A stretch of 64,000 nucleotides of DNA, taken from assembly GCF_015291705.1 (NCBI RefSeq), contig NZ_CP030050.1:4650001-4714000 (forward strand), read 5' to 3'. A program made the position numbers and the translations under genes. Position 1 is the stretch's first letter; each line of letters begins with the position of its first letter. Of the stretch, positions 51,097 through 60,513 are shown in pieces. Source of the DNA: Bradyrhizobium arachidis. Its GTDB lineage: Bacteria > Pseudomonadota > Alphaproteobacteria > Rhizobiales > Xanthobacteraceae. The notes under the pieces were generated by a model. The model made no database searches and was not told the DNA's origin. It saw only the letters and a program-made list of their open reading frames with translations.

Positions 51097-52242
51097 ATGA
51101 CGATGTTGCGGGGCCGGAACCTCGCCGGACGTGCGCGGCGTGGGCTTCTATGGACTCATCGCTGGCTCGGGCTGGCCGGAGGTATCGTCGTCGTGCTGAT
51201 CGGCCTCACGGGAAGCTTCATCGTCTTCTATCGCGAAATCGACGCCGCTCTGAACCCGGCGCTCTACGCGCCTGCGACCCCGGAACAAAGGGTTGTCTTG
51301 AGCGAGGTGATCCGCGCGGCCGCGGCGGCGGACGCCGCGCCGATTTCCACGATCCTCGTTCCGGATCGGACCTGGCCGGTCTGGGTCGTCATACATGCGC
51401 ACGAAACCCAGAGAGGTCATTACCCAAATCGTTGGACGACCATGGTCGATCCGTCAAACGGGAAGGTGCTGGGGCGGCGTGACTATATCAATGCGTTCGC
51501 GCTCAAGGTCTATCGTCTCCACTATACGCTGCTGCTCTACGAGTGGTGGGGCAGGGAATTGGTCGGCGTGGCCGGGTTCATGCTGCTGGGCTTGACGGCG
51601 TCGGGCTTATTCCTGTGGTGGCCGAAGCCGGGCCGGTTCTGGCGATCGATATCGATCCGCAGGGACGTGTCGCTGCTGCGATTTGTCTTCGACGTTCATG
51701 GCGCCGCCGGCTTTTGGGCGCTGTTAGTGCTCCCAGGACTCGCGATCACCGGCATCGGTCTCGTTTTTCCGGACGTGGTGCGTCCCATCGTCGGCGTTCT
51801 GTCGCAGCCGACACCTGATCCCTCGCCACGGATCGCAGCACCGCCTCCCGCCGGGACACCGCTGCTCTCTCCCGATGCGATTATGCGACGCGCAGAGGAG
51901 GCCAAGCCGGGCAGGGCGGTCGCCATGCTGTCCCCGCCAGGCGAAACGCGCAACACGTGGCGCGTGCAGTTCCGCGCGGATGGCGCTGATCCCGCCGTGC
52001 GGGCACGAGGGGCGATCTGGCTCGATCCATGGAGTGGCGCGGTGCTGCACGATCGCACGTCCGATGCCATGTCGCTGGGCGACCGCTATGTGGCCGAACA
52101 GCTCTGGCTCCACAATGGCGCGACGTTCGGACTTTCCGGACGATTGTTGGTGTTCGCAGCCGGCATCGCGCCACTCGTCCTCTTCGTCAGTGGCGCGATC
52201 ATGTGGCTCAAGAAGCGCCCGAGGAGGATCAGGGCGAGCTAG
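51097..52242 (+). CDS. PepSY-associated membrane protein (putative siderophore reductase)
   Basis: 381 residues from ATG 51097 (ATG 51103 and TTG 51085 are alternatives). Four transmembrane helices with a periplasmic PepSY-type region between the first two; conserved His near the first helix (LLWTHRWLGL) and in VYRLHYTLLLYEWWG and FDVHGAAGFW are consistent with heme ligands. Such proteins often sit beside TonB siderophore receptors and may reduce Fe3+. It follows the receptor by 23 bases, so the two are probably one operon. Confidence 0.86.
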   Translation: MTMLRGRNLAGRARRGLLWTHRWLGLAGGIVVVLIGLTGSFIVFYREIDAALNPALYAPATPEQRVVLSEVIRAAAAADAAPISTILVPDRTWPVWVVIHAHETQRGHYPNRWTTMVDPSNGKVLGRRDYINAFALKVYRLHYTLLLYEWWGRELVGVAGFMLLGLTASGLFLWWPKPGRFWRSISIRRDVSLLRFVFDVHGAAGFWALLVLPGLAITGIGLVFPDVVRPIVGVLSQPTPDPSPRIAAPPPAGTPLLSPDAIMRRAEEAKPGRAVAMLSPPGETRNTWRVQFRADGADPAVRARGAIWLDPWSGAVLHDRTSDAMSLGDRYVAEQLWLHNGATFGLSGRLLVFAAGIAPLVLFVSGAIMWLKKRPRRIRAS

Positions 52243-52329
52243 GGCGCGTACTCATACATCCGAGCGTCCGCTTCTGGGCCATGAGGGGACCAAGCTCGGA
52301 CAAGTCCGGGATGCCTGATCGTGACCCAA

Positions 52330-53911
52330 ATGTATGGTCCGGCCGTGGGGTGCAAGAAGATTTCGACGATCCGGTAGATGCGGTCTTGCATCAATGTATC
52401 CGGCCTCTGTTTGGAGCGCAGTGCTCCGGGCCATCATGGATATCAGCGCGCATGTGATCTGGTTAGCGGACAGGCCTCGACCGGGCCATTTGGGTCACCA
52501 GGGTTCACATGTGCCGGGAAGACCGATTCTCCATCGTCGTCTCATCCTCTCGCAGACCTCGGCGGGTAAGGGTTGTTACGTCATCGATAGCTCCTCACTT
52601 CGCGCTGTTCCTTCGTTCGTGCCTGGCGGCCGTTCCTTCGTCCCGGCCTGCGCGCGCAGACGCGCCGCGCGCAAGGGGCCGTCAAAGCCGGCCGTCGTGC
52701 TGTCCTGACGTCTTGCTCTCCTGCTGCCAGGCTGCGCCTTGACGGCCCCGCGCACGGCGCGAGGATCAAGCAGGTCGGGACACCGTCTCCTCCATCTTGA
52801 CGCACGCGAAGGCGCGTCCCTTGTTGAGGACCGCCCAGGCGATCCGGGCGAGCTTGTTGGCGAGCGCAATCGCCAGCACGTTGTGGTGCAATCGCTTCTT
52901 GGCGGCTTCGATCCAAGAGTTGAGGCCATAGCGCTCCCAGCACTTGACCTTTACCAGAACAACCCACGCGGCTTGCACGAACAGCGCGCGCAGGTAGCGA
53001 TTACCGCGCCTTGATATACTGCCGAGGATCGTGCGGTCGCCGGTCGATATCTGCTTCGGAACAAGTCCAAGCCAGGCGCCGAAGTCGCGGCCTTTCGAGA
53101 ACACGTCTCCGGTGCCGATCGCAGCCACCATTGCGCTCGAGATGATTGGGCCAATGCCAGGCACCGTCATCAGTCGCTGGCAGGCCCTATCTTGACGGGC
53201 TAGTGTTTCGATCTCGCCAGATAGACCCTCGATACGCTCATCCAGCCGGCGCCAGTCTTCCGCCAGACCCTCGATGATGGGCAACATGCGAGGCGAGAGC
53301 ACATCAGTGCGTGTTGCCAAGATACCTGGCAACTCGAACCGCAGGGAATGCGGGCCTTGCCGCACGGCGATGCCCCGTTCCAGCAGGAACGCACGGATCT
53401 GATTGATCGCGCCGGTACGCTGACCGACCAATCGATCGCGGACGCGGTGCAGTGCCTGAAGGTCGAGCTGATCGGCGGTCTTGGTCGCGACGAACTTCAT
53501 GGTCGGGCGTTGGACAGCCTCGGCGATGGCTTCCGCATCTCGGAAGTCATTCTTCTGTCCCTTCGAATACGGGCGCACGTATTTCGCTGGCATCAGGCGG
53601 GCGTCGTGGCCAAGTACTTGGAGTTTGCGGCTGAGATGATGGGCGCCTACGCAGGCCTCCATACCGATCAAGCACGGCGGCAGGTTGGCGAGCCGCGTTT
53701 CCACCTGGCCGCGCGACCACTTCTGCCGCAGCACGATGGCACCGCGGTGATCCTGACCCACGATGTGGAACGAGTTTTTGCCGATGTCGATGCCGATCAC
53801 GGCGATCGCCGCGTTGAGTTTCTGAGACATGGCGTGCTCCTTGTCTTGAGCGCCCCTTGCCAGCTTCTCGTGCTGGCAGGGCCGGAGCACGGCCGGACCA
53901 TCCCATTAGCG
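52330..53911 (-). mobile_element. IS110-family insertion sequence, IS1111-group-like, copy 1
   Basis: A 1,582-base element as defined by its apparent identity with 54064-55645. Subterminal 14-bp inverted repeats ATGGTCCGGCCGTG lie at 52334-52347 and, inverted, at 53888-53901, offset from the ends by 4 and 10 bases. The transposase is on the minus strand with only about 80 bases before it and 436 noncoding bases (52330-52765) after it. That layout, with subterminal repeats and a long 3' noncoding end, fits the IS1111 group, where the noncoding part encodes the bridge RNA. Exact ends may be off by a few bases because such elements share a core with the target. No target duplication is seen. Confidence 0.85.
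52766..53830 (-). CDS. IS110-family transposase, copy 1
   Basis: 354 residues from ATG 53830, with AAGGAG upstream. A GTG at 53890 is in frame but lies in the inverted repeat. The N-terminal RuvC-like DEDD domain begins VIGIDIGKNSFHIVG (first Asp) and continues to NDFRDAEAIAEA; the C-terminal transposase-20 domain (TVPGIGPIISSAMVAAIG...) includes the Ser region GSISRRGNRYLRALFVQAA. IS110 enzymes recombine through a DEDD site and a serine with a bridge RNA. Identical in translation to copy 2. Confidence 0.94.
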   Translation of the reverse strand: MSQKLNAAIAVIGIDIGKNSFHIVGQDHRGAIVLRQKWSRGQVETRLANLPPCLIGMEACVGAHHLSRKLQVLGHDARLMPAKYVRPYSKGQKNDFRDAEAIAEAVQRPTMKFVATKTADQLDLQALHRVRDRLVGQRTGAINQIRAFLLERGIAVRQGPHSLRFELPGILATRTDVLSPRMLPIIEGLAEDWRRLDERIEGLSGEIETLARQDRACQRLMTVPGIGPIISSAMVAAIGTGDVFSKGRDFGAWLGLVPKQISTGDRTILGSISRRGNRYLRALFVQAAWVVLVKVKCWERYGLNSWIEAAKKRLHHNVLAIALANKLARIAWAVLNKGRAFACVKMEETVSRPA

Positions 53912-54063
53912 TCATGTCCCTATGCGGACAATCCCGCACAAACTTGGTACAACCTTCGGTTTCTGGCGCGTTACTGACATCCATGTCGAACGCCAAGATG
54001 TCCGCCTTCGGCGGGCTGAGCACACGCGGCCGTGGCGCCGACTGATGGCGCCTTTTGACCCTG
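53912..54063. other. 152-bp spacer between the two IS copies
   Basis: Unique sequence with no supported gene. Its right end reads TGACCCTG next to copy 2, and the left flank of copy 1 reads TGACCCA; the shared TGACCC may be part of the target recognised by the element. Confidence 0.5.
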
Positions 54064-55645
54064 ATGTATGGTCCGGCCGTGGGGTGCAAGAAGATTTCGA
54101 CGATCCGGTAGATGCGGTCTTGCATCAATGTATCCGGCCTCTGTTTGGAGCGCAGTGCTCCGGGCCATCATGGATATCAGCGCGCATGTGATCTGGTTAG
54201 CGGACAGGCCTCGACCGGGCCATTTGGGTCACCAGGGTTCACATGTGCCGGGAAGACCGATTCTCCATCGTCGTCTCATCCTCTCGCAGACCTCGGCGGG
54301 TAAGGGTTGTTACGTCATCGATAGCTCCTCACTTCGCGCTGTTCCTTCGTTCGTGCCTGGCGGCCGTTCCTTCGTCCCGGCCTGCGCGCGCAGACGCGCC
54401 GCGCGCAAGGGGCCGTCAAAGCCGGCCGTCGTGCTGTCCTGACGTCTTGCTCTCCTGCTGCCAGGCTGCGCCTTGACGGCCCCGCGCACGGCGCGAGGAT
54501 CAAGCAGGTCGGGACACCGTCTCCTCCATCTTGACGCACGCGAAGGCGCGTCCCTTGTTGAGGACCGCCCAGGCGATCCGGGCGAGCTTGTTGGCGAGCG
54601 CAATCGCCAGCACGTTGTGGTGCAATCGCTTCTTGGCGGCTTCGATCCAAGAGTTGAGGCCATAGCGCTCCCAGCACTTGACCTTTACCAGAACAACCCA
54701 CGCGGCTTGCACGAACAGCGCGCGCAGGTAGCGATTACCGCGCCTTGATATACTGCCGAGGATCGTGCGGTCGCCGGTCGATATCTGCTTCGGAACAAGT
54801 CCAAGCCAGGCGCCGAAGTCGCGGCCTTTCGAGAACACGTCTCCGGTGCCGATCGCAGCCACCATTGCGCTCGAGATGATTGGGCCAATGCCAGGCACCG
54901 TCATCAGTCGCTGGCAGGCCCTATCTTGACGGGCTAGTGTTTCGATCTCGCCAGATAGACCCTCGATACGCTCATCCAGCCGGCGCCAGTCTTCCGCCAG
55001 ACCCTCGATGATGGGCAACATGCGAGGCGAGAGCACATCAGTGCGTGTTGCCAAGATACCTGGCAACTCGAACCGCAGGGAATGCGGGCCTTGCCGCACG
55101 GCGATGCCCCGTTCCAGCAGGAACGCACGGATCTGATTGATCGCGCCGGTACGCTGACCGACCAATCGATCGCGGACGCGGTGCAGTGCCTGAAGGTCGA
55201 GCTGATCGGCGGTCTTGGTCGCGACGAACTTCATGGTCGGGCGTTGGACAGCCTCGGCGATGGCTTCCGCATCTCGGAAGTCATTCTTCTGTCCCTTCGA
55301 ATACGGGCGCACGTATTTCGCTGGCATCAGGCGGGCGTCGTGGCCAAGTACTTGGAGTTTGCGGCTGAGATGATGGGCGCCTACGCAGGCCTCCATACCG
55401 ATCAAGCACGGCGGCAGGTTGGCGAGCCGCGTTTCCACCTGGCCGCGCGACCACTTCTGCCGCAGCACGATGGCACCGCGGTGATCCTGACCCACGATGT
55501 GGAACGAGTTTTTGCCGATGTCGATGCCGATCACGGCGATCGCCGCGTTGAGTTTCTGAGACATGGCGTGCTCCTTGTCTTGAGCGCCCCTTGCCAGCTT
55601 CTCGTGCTGGCAGGGCCGGAGCACGGCCGGACCATCCCATTAGCG
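54064..55645 (-). mobile_element. IS110-family insertion sequence, IS1111-group-like, copy 2
   Basis: Direct repeat of copy 1, displaced by exactly 1,734 bases. I saw no difference from copy 1 in the stretches compared (both ends, the transposase translations and the noncoding part). It carries the same 14-bp subterminal inverted repeats and the 436-base 3' noncoding segment (54064-54499). High identity implies recent transposition or duplication. Confidence 0.85.
54500..55564 (-). CDS. IS110-family transposase, copy 2
   Basis: 354 residues from ATG 55564, identical in translation to copy 1, with the same AAGGAG site, DEDD-domain motifs and C-terminal Ser motif. Both reading frames are intact, so both copies may be active. 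Confidence 0.94.
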   Translation of the reverse strand: MSQKLNAAIAVIGIDIGKNSFHIVGQDHRGAIVLRQKWSRGQVETRLANLPPCLIGMEACVGAHHLSRKLQVLGHDARLMPAKYVRPYSKGQKNDFRDAEAIAEAVQRPTMKFVATKTADQLDLQALHRVRDRLVGQRTGAINQIRAFLLERGIAVRQGPHSLRFELPGILATRTDVLSPRMLPIIEGLAEDWRRLDERIEGLSGEIETLARQDRACQRLMTVPGIGPIISSAMVAAIGTGDVFSKGRDFGAWLGLVPKQISTGDRTILGSISRRGNRYLRALFVQAAWVVLVKVKCWERYGLNSWIEAAKKRLHHNVLAIALANKLARIAWAVLNKGRAFACVKMEETVSRPA

Positions 55646-55787
55646 GACATCGCTTGCCAGCATCCAGTTTTCGCCGGAGCCCTTATCAATTGGGCGAGAG
55701 GTCGGGCGATCTGCGCTTCTGGCGATAGATGCGCCTTCGCAGGCTGTTCCAATGTGCTATTCTCATTGCATAGGCCATAGGTATCCC

Positions 55788-58700
55788 ATGACAGGTACTG
55801 CAGAGTGGCTCGCATCGATCGGTTTGGGCGAGTACGCCCAGCGTTTCGCCGAGAATGCCATCGACCTTTCCGTCATTGGCGACCTCACGGAGCAGGACCT
55901 CAAGGACCTCGGCGTCCTGCTCGGGCACCGGCGCAAGCTGCTGCGCGTGATCGCAGACCTCAAGGGTGACGTCCTCGGATCGGCTCAAGCGGCCGCCGGA
56001 CCAGCGCCGCGGGACAGCGCCGAGCGACGCCAGCTCACGGTCATGTTTTGCGATCTGGTGGGCTCGTCGGCACTTTCGGCCCGACTGGATCCAGAGGATC
56101 TGCGCGCGGTCATCCGCGCCTATCATGCCTGCATCGCGGAGATCATCGCGCGGAGCCAAGGCATCATCGCGCGGTACATGGGGGATGGCGTGCTCGCCTA
56201 TTTCGGTTATCCCCAGGCCCACGAGGACGATGCCGAGCAGGCAACACGCGCCGGGCTCGCGCTGGTCGATGCCGTCGCCAACCTCGAGACGGACGTCAGC
56301 ACCCAGTTGCAGGTCCGCATCGGCATCGCGACCGGCATGGTCGTGGTCGGCGACCTGATCGGCGAAGGCGCCGCCAAGGAGCAGGCGGTGATTGGCGAGA
56401 CACCGAACCTCGCCGCTCGCCTGCAGCAATTCGCCGAGCCCGGCACGGTGCTGATCTCCGAGAGCACGCACCAGCTCACGGAAGGATATTTTGAATATCG
56501 CGATCTCGGGCCTGTTGCGCTTAAAGGATGGTCGGAGCCTATACCCGCCTGGCAGGTGCTCGGGATCAGCGGCGCGGAAAGCCGCTTCGAAGCGCAGCAC
56601 AAGACTCGACTGACACCACCGATCGGGCGTGACGAAGAGATCGAGCTGCTGTTGCGGCGCTGGCAGCATGCTGCGTCAGGCGAAGGCTGCGTCGTGCTTC
56701 TCACCGGCGAGCCAGGCATCGGCAAGTCGCACATAGCACTGGCGCTGCAAGAGCGGCTGCAGGCGGAACGGCACATCACGGTGCGCCATTTCTGCTCGGC
56801 GCATCACACCAACAGCGCGCTGCATCCCTTCATCGCCAACCTCGAACGCGCCGCCCGGTTCGAGCGAGGCGAGACGCCAACGGAGAAGTTTGCCAAGCTC
56901 GAGGCTCTGCTCCTGCGCTTCGGTGGTGACGCGGACCGTGTCGTGCCGCCCCTGGCCAACCTTCTGTCGCTGCCGATCAGCAACCGCTACCGTCTGCCCG
57001 AGCTCAGTCCGCAGAACCGCAAGGACGTCACGCTTGCCGCGCTGTTCGACCAGCTCGACGCATTGGCGGCGCGGCAGCCGGTGTTCGTCATCTTCGAGGA
57101 TGCCCATTGGGCGGACCCGACTTCACTGGAGCTGCTCACGGTCACACTGGAGAAGGTACCGCGGCTTCGCGTTTTGCTGCTCATCACCGCGAGACCGGAG
57201 TTCACGCCGCCCTGGCCTAGCCATGCTCATGTGACGACGCTCTCGCTCACGCGGCTGAACCGCCGCAACGGGGCGGCATTGGTCGAGCGTGTCACGGCGG
57301 GCAAGACGCTTCCCGAGGAGGTCATGGACCAAATCCTCGCCCGTACCGATGGCGTGCCCCTGTTCGTCGAGGAGTTGACGAAAGCCGTGCTCGAAACCGG
57401 GCTGTTGCACGAGCAGGACGACCATTACACGCTCAGCCGTCCGCTGCCTCCGATGGCGATTCCGACTACATTGAGCGCATCGCTGATGGCGAGACTGGAC
57501 AGACTAGCCCCGGTGAAGGACGTGGCCCAGATCGGCGCCGTCGTCGGGCGCGAGTTCTCCTACGAACTGTTGAGCGCTGTTGCCGGGTTGCCGGCGCAGA
57601 GGCTCGAGGAGGCGCTTGCCCAGTTGGTTCGGGCGGAGCTGATATTCTGCCGGGGCGAGATACCGCGGGCGGTCTATACCTTCAAGCATGCGCTGGTGCG
57701 GGACGCCGCCGAAGCGGGACTTCTGAAGAGCCGGCGCGCCGCGCTGCATGCCACCATAGCCGATGCGTTCGAGCAACGATTTCCGGAAATCGTGGAGGCT
57801 CAACCCGAAACCCTCGCACTCCACCTGACGGAGGCGGGACTGTTCGACAAGGCCAGGGACTATTGGCTCCAGGCAGGCAGGAAGGCGGCCATGCGCTCCG
57901 CCAACCTCGAAGCCATCGCGCATTTGCGAAAGGGCATCGAGGTCTTGGCCCATCTGGCCGACGGCGCGGTGAAGGACAGGCTGGAGCTTGATTTTCAGTT
58001 CGAGCTGGGACCATGCCTGATCGCCACCCTGGGGCCGGCCTCGCCTCAGGCCGTGGCGACCTTCGCGCGCGCACGCGCGCTTTGCCAGCGCCTCAACGAT
58101 CCCCCCGAACAACTGCAGATCATGTTCTGGTTGACCACAGCGAGCGTCATTCGTGGTGAGCTGCCGGTCGCCGAGGAAATGATCTCGGCGCTGCTCGATC
58201 TCGCCGAAGCGCGCCACGATCGACCGACGCTGCTCAACGCGATGCGCGGCCAAGGCATGATTCGCCTTTTCATGGGACATCTCACGGGCGCGCGCGAGGT
58301 GATCGAACGGGCCTTCGAGACGTTCGAGGCGAGCAGCGAGCAGGACAGATTGGCGGCGCGGGCCGCCGGGCAGGATGCGGGCGTGGCCGACCTTGCTCTG
58401 ATGTCATGGGCGCTGTTATTGCTGGGCCACCCCGATACGGCGCTCGCACGTGTGAATGCTGCCATCGAACGCGCAGATGCCATCAATCATCCGCACTCCC
58501 AGGCTTACGCGACCTATTATGCGTCCATTATCCACGCGCTTCGGGGCGAGTTCCTGACGGCGCACCGCTACGCGGACCGCTGTCTCAGCTTGTCGGAAGA
58601 GCACGCATTCAGGCAATGGCGGGGATTGTCGCGCGCCGTCCGGGGGATAAGCGCCACCTTTCTTGATCCCTCATCCGCCGCGCTCGAGGAAATCCAGGCT

Positions 58701-59147
58701 GCGATGAATGAATATCGTGGCGCGGGCTATCAGCTCGGCATCACGGCACTGTACGTGCTCCTGGCTCCGGCCTTGTTGTCGAGCCATCAGCGCGAACCTA
58801 CGCTGGAGCTGATCGAACAGGGCCTCGCCACGACCGGCCGCAACAGCGAACGGATATTTGAGGCCGAGCTGTACCGGCTGAAAGCGGGCGCGTTGCTCGT
58901 CCGCGGCGCATCGGAAGCCGGCACCGAGCCGCAACTACTGCTCGATCGCGCATTGACAATCGCAAGAAGCCAGCACGCCAAGGCCCTCGAGCTTCGAGCT
59001 GCAACAGACCTTGCCGCGTTGTGGATCGATGAGCGGAAGCACCAGCAAGCGTTCGACCTGCTCGCGCCCATCCACGCCTGGTTCACCGAGGGTTTTGAAA
59101 CACGGGACGTCAAGCAGGCAAAGGCGTTGCTCGACCGCCTGCGGTAG
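55788..59147 (+). CDS. SAM-domain class III cyclase with ATPase and TPR domains
   Basis: 1,119 residues from ATG 55788; an upstream ATG at 55752 would add 12. Domains: SAM (about 1-60, WLASIGLGEYAQRF); class III nucleotide cyclase (about 83-235) with metal-binding D89 (FCDLVG) and D133 (MGDGVLAYFG) and the transition-state Asn-Arg in ETPNLAARL (N207, R211); AAA/STAND-like ATPase with P-loop GEPGIGKS (307-314) and Walker B VFVIFEDAHWAD; then helical TPR-like repeats to the end. Catalytic residues are intact, so it probably makes cAMP, though GTP cannot be excluded. It starts 143 bases from IS copy 2, which may affect its promoter. It is convergent with the patatin-like gene. Confidence 0.9.
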   Translation: MTGTAEWLASIGLGEYAQRFAENAIDLSVIGDLTEQDLKDLGVLLGHRRKLLRVIADLKGDVLGSAQAAAGPAPRDSAERRQLTVMFCDLVGSSALSARLDPEDLRAVIRAYHACIAEIIARSQGIIARYMGDGVLAYFGYPQAHEDDAEQATRAGLALVDAVANLETDVSTQLQVRIGIATGMVVVGDLIGEGAAKEQAVIGETPNLAARLQQFAEPGTVLISESTHQLTEGYFEYRDLGPVALKGWSEPIPAWQVLGISGAESRFEAQHKTRLTPPIGRDEEIELLLRRWQHAASGEGCVVLLTGEPGIGKSHIALALQERLQAERHITVRHFCSAHHTNSALHPFIANLERAARFERGETPTEKFAKLEALLLRFGGDADRVVPPLANLLSLPISNRYRLPELSPQNRKDVTLAALFDQLDALAARQPVFVIFEDAHWADPTSLELLTVTLEKVPRLRVLLLITARPEFTPPWPSHAHVTTLSLTRLNRRNGAALVERVTAGKTLPEEVMDQILARTDGVPLFVEELTKAVLETGLLHEQDDHYTLSRPLPPMAIPTTLSASLMARLDRLAPVKDVAQIGAVVGREFSYELLSAVAGLPAQRLEEALAQLVRAELIFCRGEIPRAVYTFKHALVRDAAEAGLLKSRRAALHATIADAFEQRFPEIVEAQPETLALHLTEAGLFDKARDYWLQAGRKAAMRSANLEAIAHLRKGIEVLAHLADGAVKDRLELDFQFELGPCLIATLGPASPQAVATFARARALCQRLNDPPEQLQIMFWLTTASVIRGELPVAEEMISALLDLAEARHDRPTLLNAMRGQGMIRLFMGHLTGAREVIERAFETFEASSEQDRLAARAAGQDAGVADLALMSWALLLLGHPDTALARVNAAIERADAINHPHSQAYATYYASIIHALRGEFLTAHRYADRCLSLSEEHAFRQWRGLSRAVRGISATFLDPSSAALEEIQAAMNEYRGAGYQLGITALYVLLAPALLSSHQREPTLELIEQGLATTGRNSERIFEAELYRLKAGALLVRGASEAGTEPQLLLDRALTIARSQHAKALELRAATDLAALWIDERKHQQAFDLLAPIHAWFTEGFETRDVKQAKALLDRLR

Positions 59148-59211
59148 TTCTGGCTGAACTACAGATAGAGTGACGTGACTCAGCAGGTTGCAAGGCCGGT
59201 TTACCCCGGCG

Positions 59212-60513
59212 TCAAGCGTCGAATTGCTGACGACATTCCTGATAGGTACCTTGCACCTCCCGCCATTCCTTCGCATGGTCGTTCGCCGGATCCTCGTTGA
59301 TGAAATGTGGCCCGGGATGCGGCGGACGATCTTGATGTTCGTAGTATGCGGCAATCGCTTGTTCCGCGGCGGCTTTCCCCAACTTGCGCCCACCATGCAG
59401 GTTGCTGTGATTCCATTTAAAATTGATGTGCCCCGGCACATGAATCTCCACGACTGTGCCTTGCCACCGACTGTCCTTTTTCCCGTCGCACCGGACGTGG
59501 TACTTGAAGAGCTTGACGTCGTCTTCGCCAACGGTTGCTGCGAACAATTGGCAGAGATTTGCCAAGGCATCGTGAAGGTTTTTCGGTTTGCGGACTTGCT
59601 TCGCATCGACGATCCGGCTCACCCATATTTCGTCGAGCTCATCGCCCGGCTTATGATGCTCCTGGATCAGGCTCTCGAAGTTGACCGTGTCGATCAGCGC
59701 TCCCTCGCAATATGTAACCTTGTCGATCTCCACCGTTTCTTCGATGAAGGGAAGGGCTGAACACGCGCACAGACTGGATGCAGTGATGGGCACGTTGTAC
59801 TCAATGTCCTTGGCCCTCCGAGTCTGATCAAACTCACGGTTGGAAAACAACGCGAGCTTGTGATCGTCGAGATTCCAGGCGTTGTGAAATATGAACGGCT
59901 TTTCGGGCTTGTTCAGCTCGTCGAAATTGATGCCGTTCATGAATTGGCTCTGCGGATAGTTGATCCTGGAGAGGCCGGTCACATGGGACAGATACATCAT
60001 CGACGTGGCATAGCGAACGAAAGGATTTGGTGCCAACACCTGATTGAGAATCCATCTATTTCTGTCGCCCTCGTCCGGGATCGTGAACCTTCCCCCGCAG
60101 CCCCTATTTGGGCGTTGAGGGAACCAGAGCGACATGGTTTTCTCGACGGCACTCGCCATCGCCTGCGGATCCCACAAATGCTTATAGGTATTGGCATCTG
60201 TGACGAAGTCGGACATAGCCTTGCTGATGGTTCCCCAATCCGGGCCGAACACCGTGTTGATGGGAAAGCGCTTGTAGCTTTCGTCGTCGCGAAACACGTT
60301 ATCCCTGAAGAATTCATAGGTCCTTTTCGCCCTGTATTTATTCGCAACTACTTTGTCGTCGAACTGGTTATAGACAATCCCAACCCAGGCGCCGATGCAC
60401 GACAATGCCCACACGTCGAAGGTTATTCCTGCATTGGCGAGAGCTTCCAGAACCCCGATATGCAGCCCTGCTGCCGGGCCCCCACCGCCAAGCGTGATCG
60501 CTCTCTTCACCAT
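59212..60513 (-). CDS. Patatin-like protein with altered catalytic residues
   Basis: 433 residues from ATG 60513, which follows GGAGG at about seven bases. The oxyanion-hole loop GGGGPAAGL (9-17) is intact. At the usual GxSxG nucleophile elbow the sequence is LSCIGA (37-42), placing C39 where Ser is expected. The usual DG(G/A) dyad motif reads YCEGALIDT, with Glu for Asp. Patatins hydrolyse acyl lipids; here the activity may be lost or changed. Some parts are unusually A+T-rich (60301-60360 is 25 G+C of 60), suggesting transfer. A weak hairpin (GCCGG-N6-CCGGC, 59195-59210) lies past its stop. Confidence 0.82.
   Translation of the reverse strand: MVKRAITLGGGGPAAGLHIGVLEALANAGITFDVWALSCIGAWVGIVYNQFDDKVVANKYRAKRTYEFFRDNVFRDDESYKRFPINTVFGPDWGTISKAMSDFVTDANTYKHLWDPQAMASAVEKTMSLWFPQRPNRGCGGRFTIPDEGDRNRWILNQVLAPNPFVRYATSMMYLSHVTGLSRINYPQSQFMNGINFDELNKPEKPFIFHNAWNLDDHKLALFSNREFDQTRRAKDIEYNVPITASSLCACSALPFIEETVEIDKVTYCEGALIDTVNFESLIQEHHKPGDELDEIWVSRIVDAKQVRKPKNLHDALANLCQLFAATVGEDDVKLFKYHVRCDGKKDSRWQGTVVEIHVPGHINFKWNHSNLHGGRKLGKAAAEQAIAAYYEHQDRPPHPGPHFINEDPANDHAKEWREVQGTYQECRQQFDA

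Noticed and set aside
52334..52765. Short plus-strand frames in the noncoding end of IS copy 1 (and the same in copy 2)
   Set aside because: They lie in the segment expected to encode the bridge RNA, and no protein family features are seen.
55646..60513. Cyclase plus patatin as a CBASS-like defence pair
   Set aside because: The genes are convergent, not an operon; the cyclase is a class III signalling type, not a CD-NTase, and the patatin lacks the usual catalytic residues. No evidence supports a defence system.
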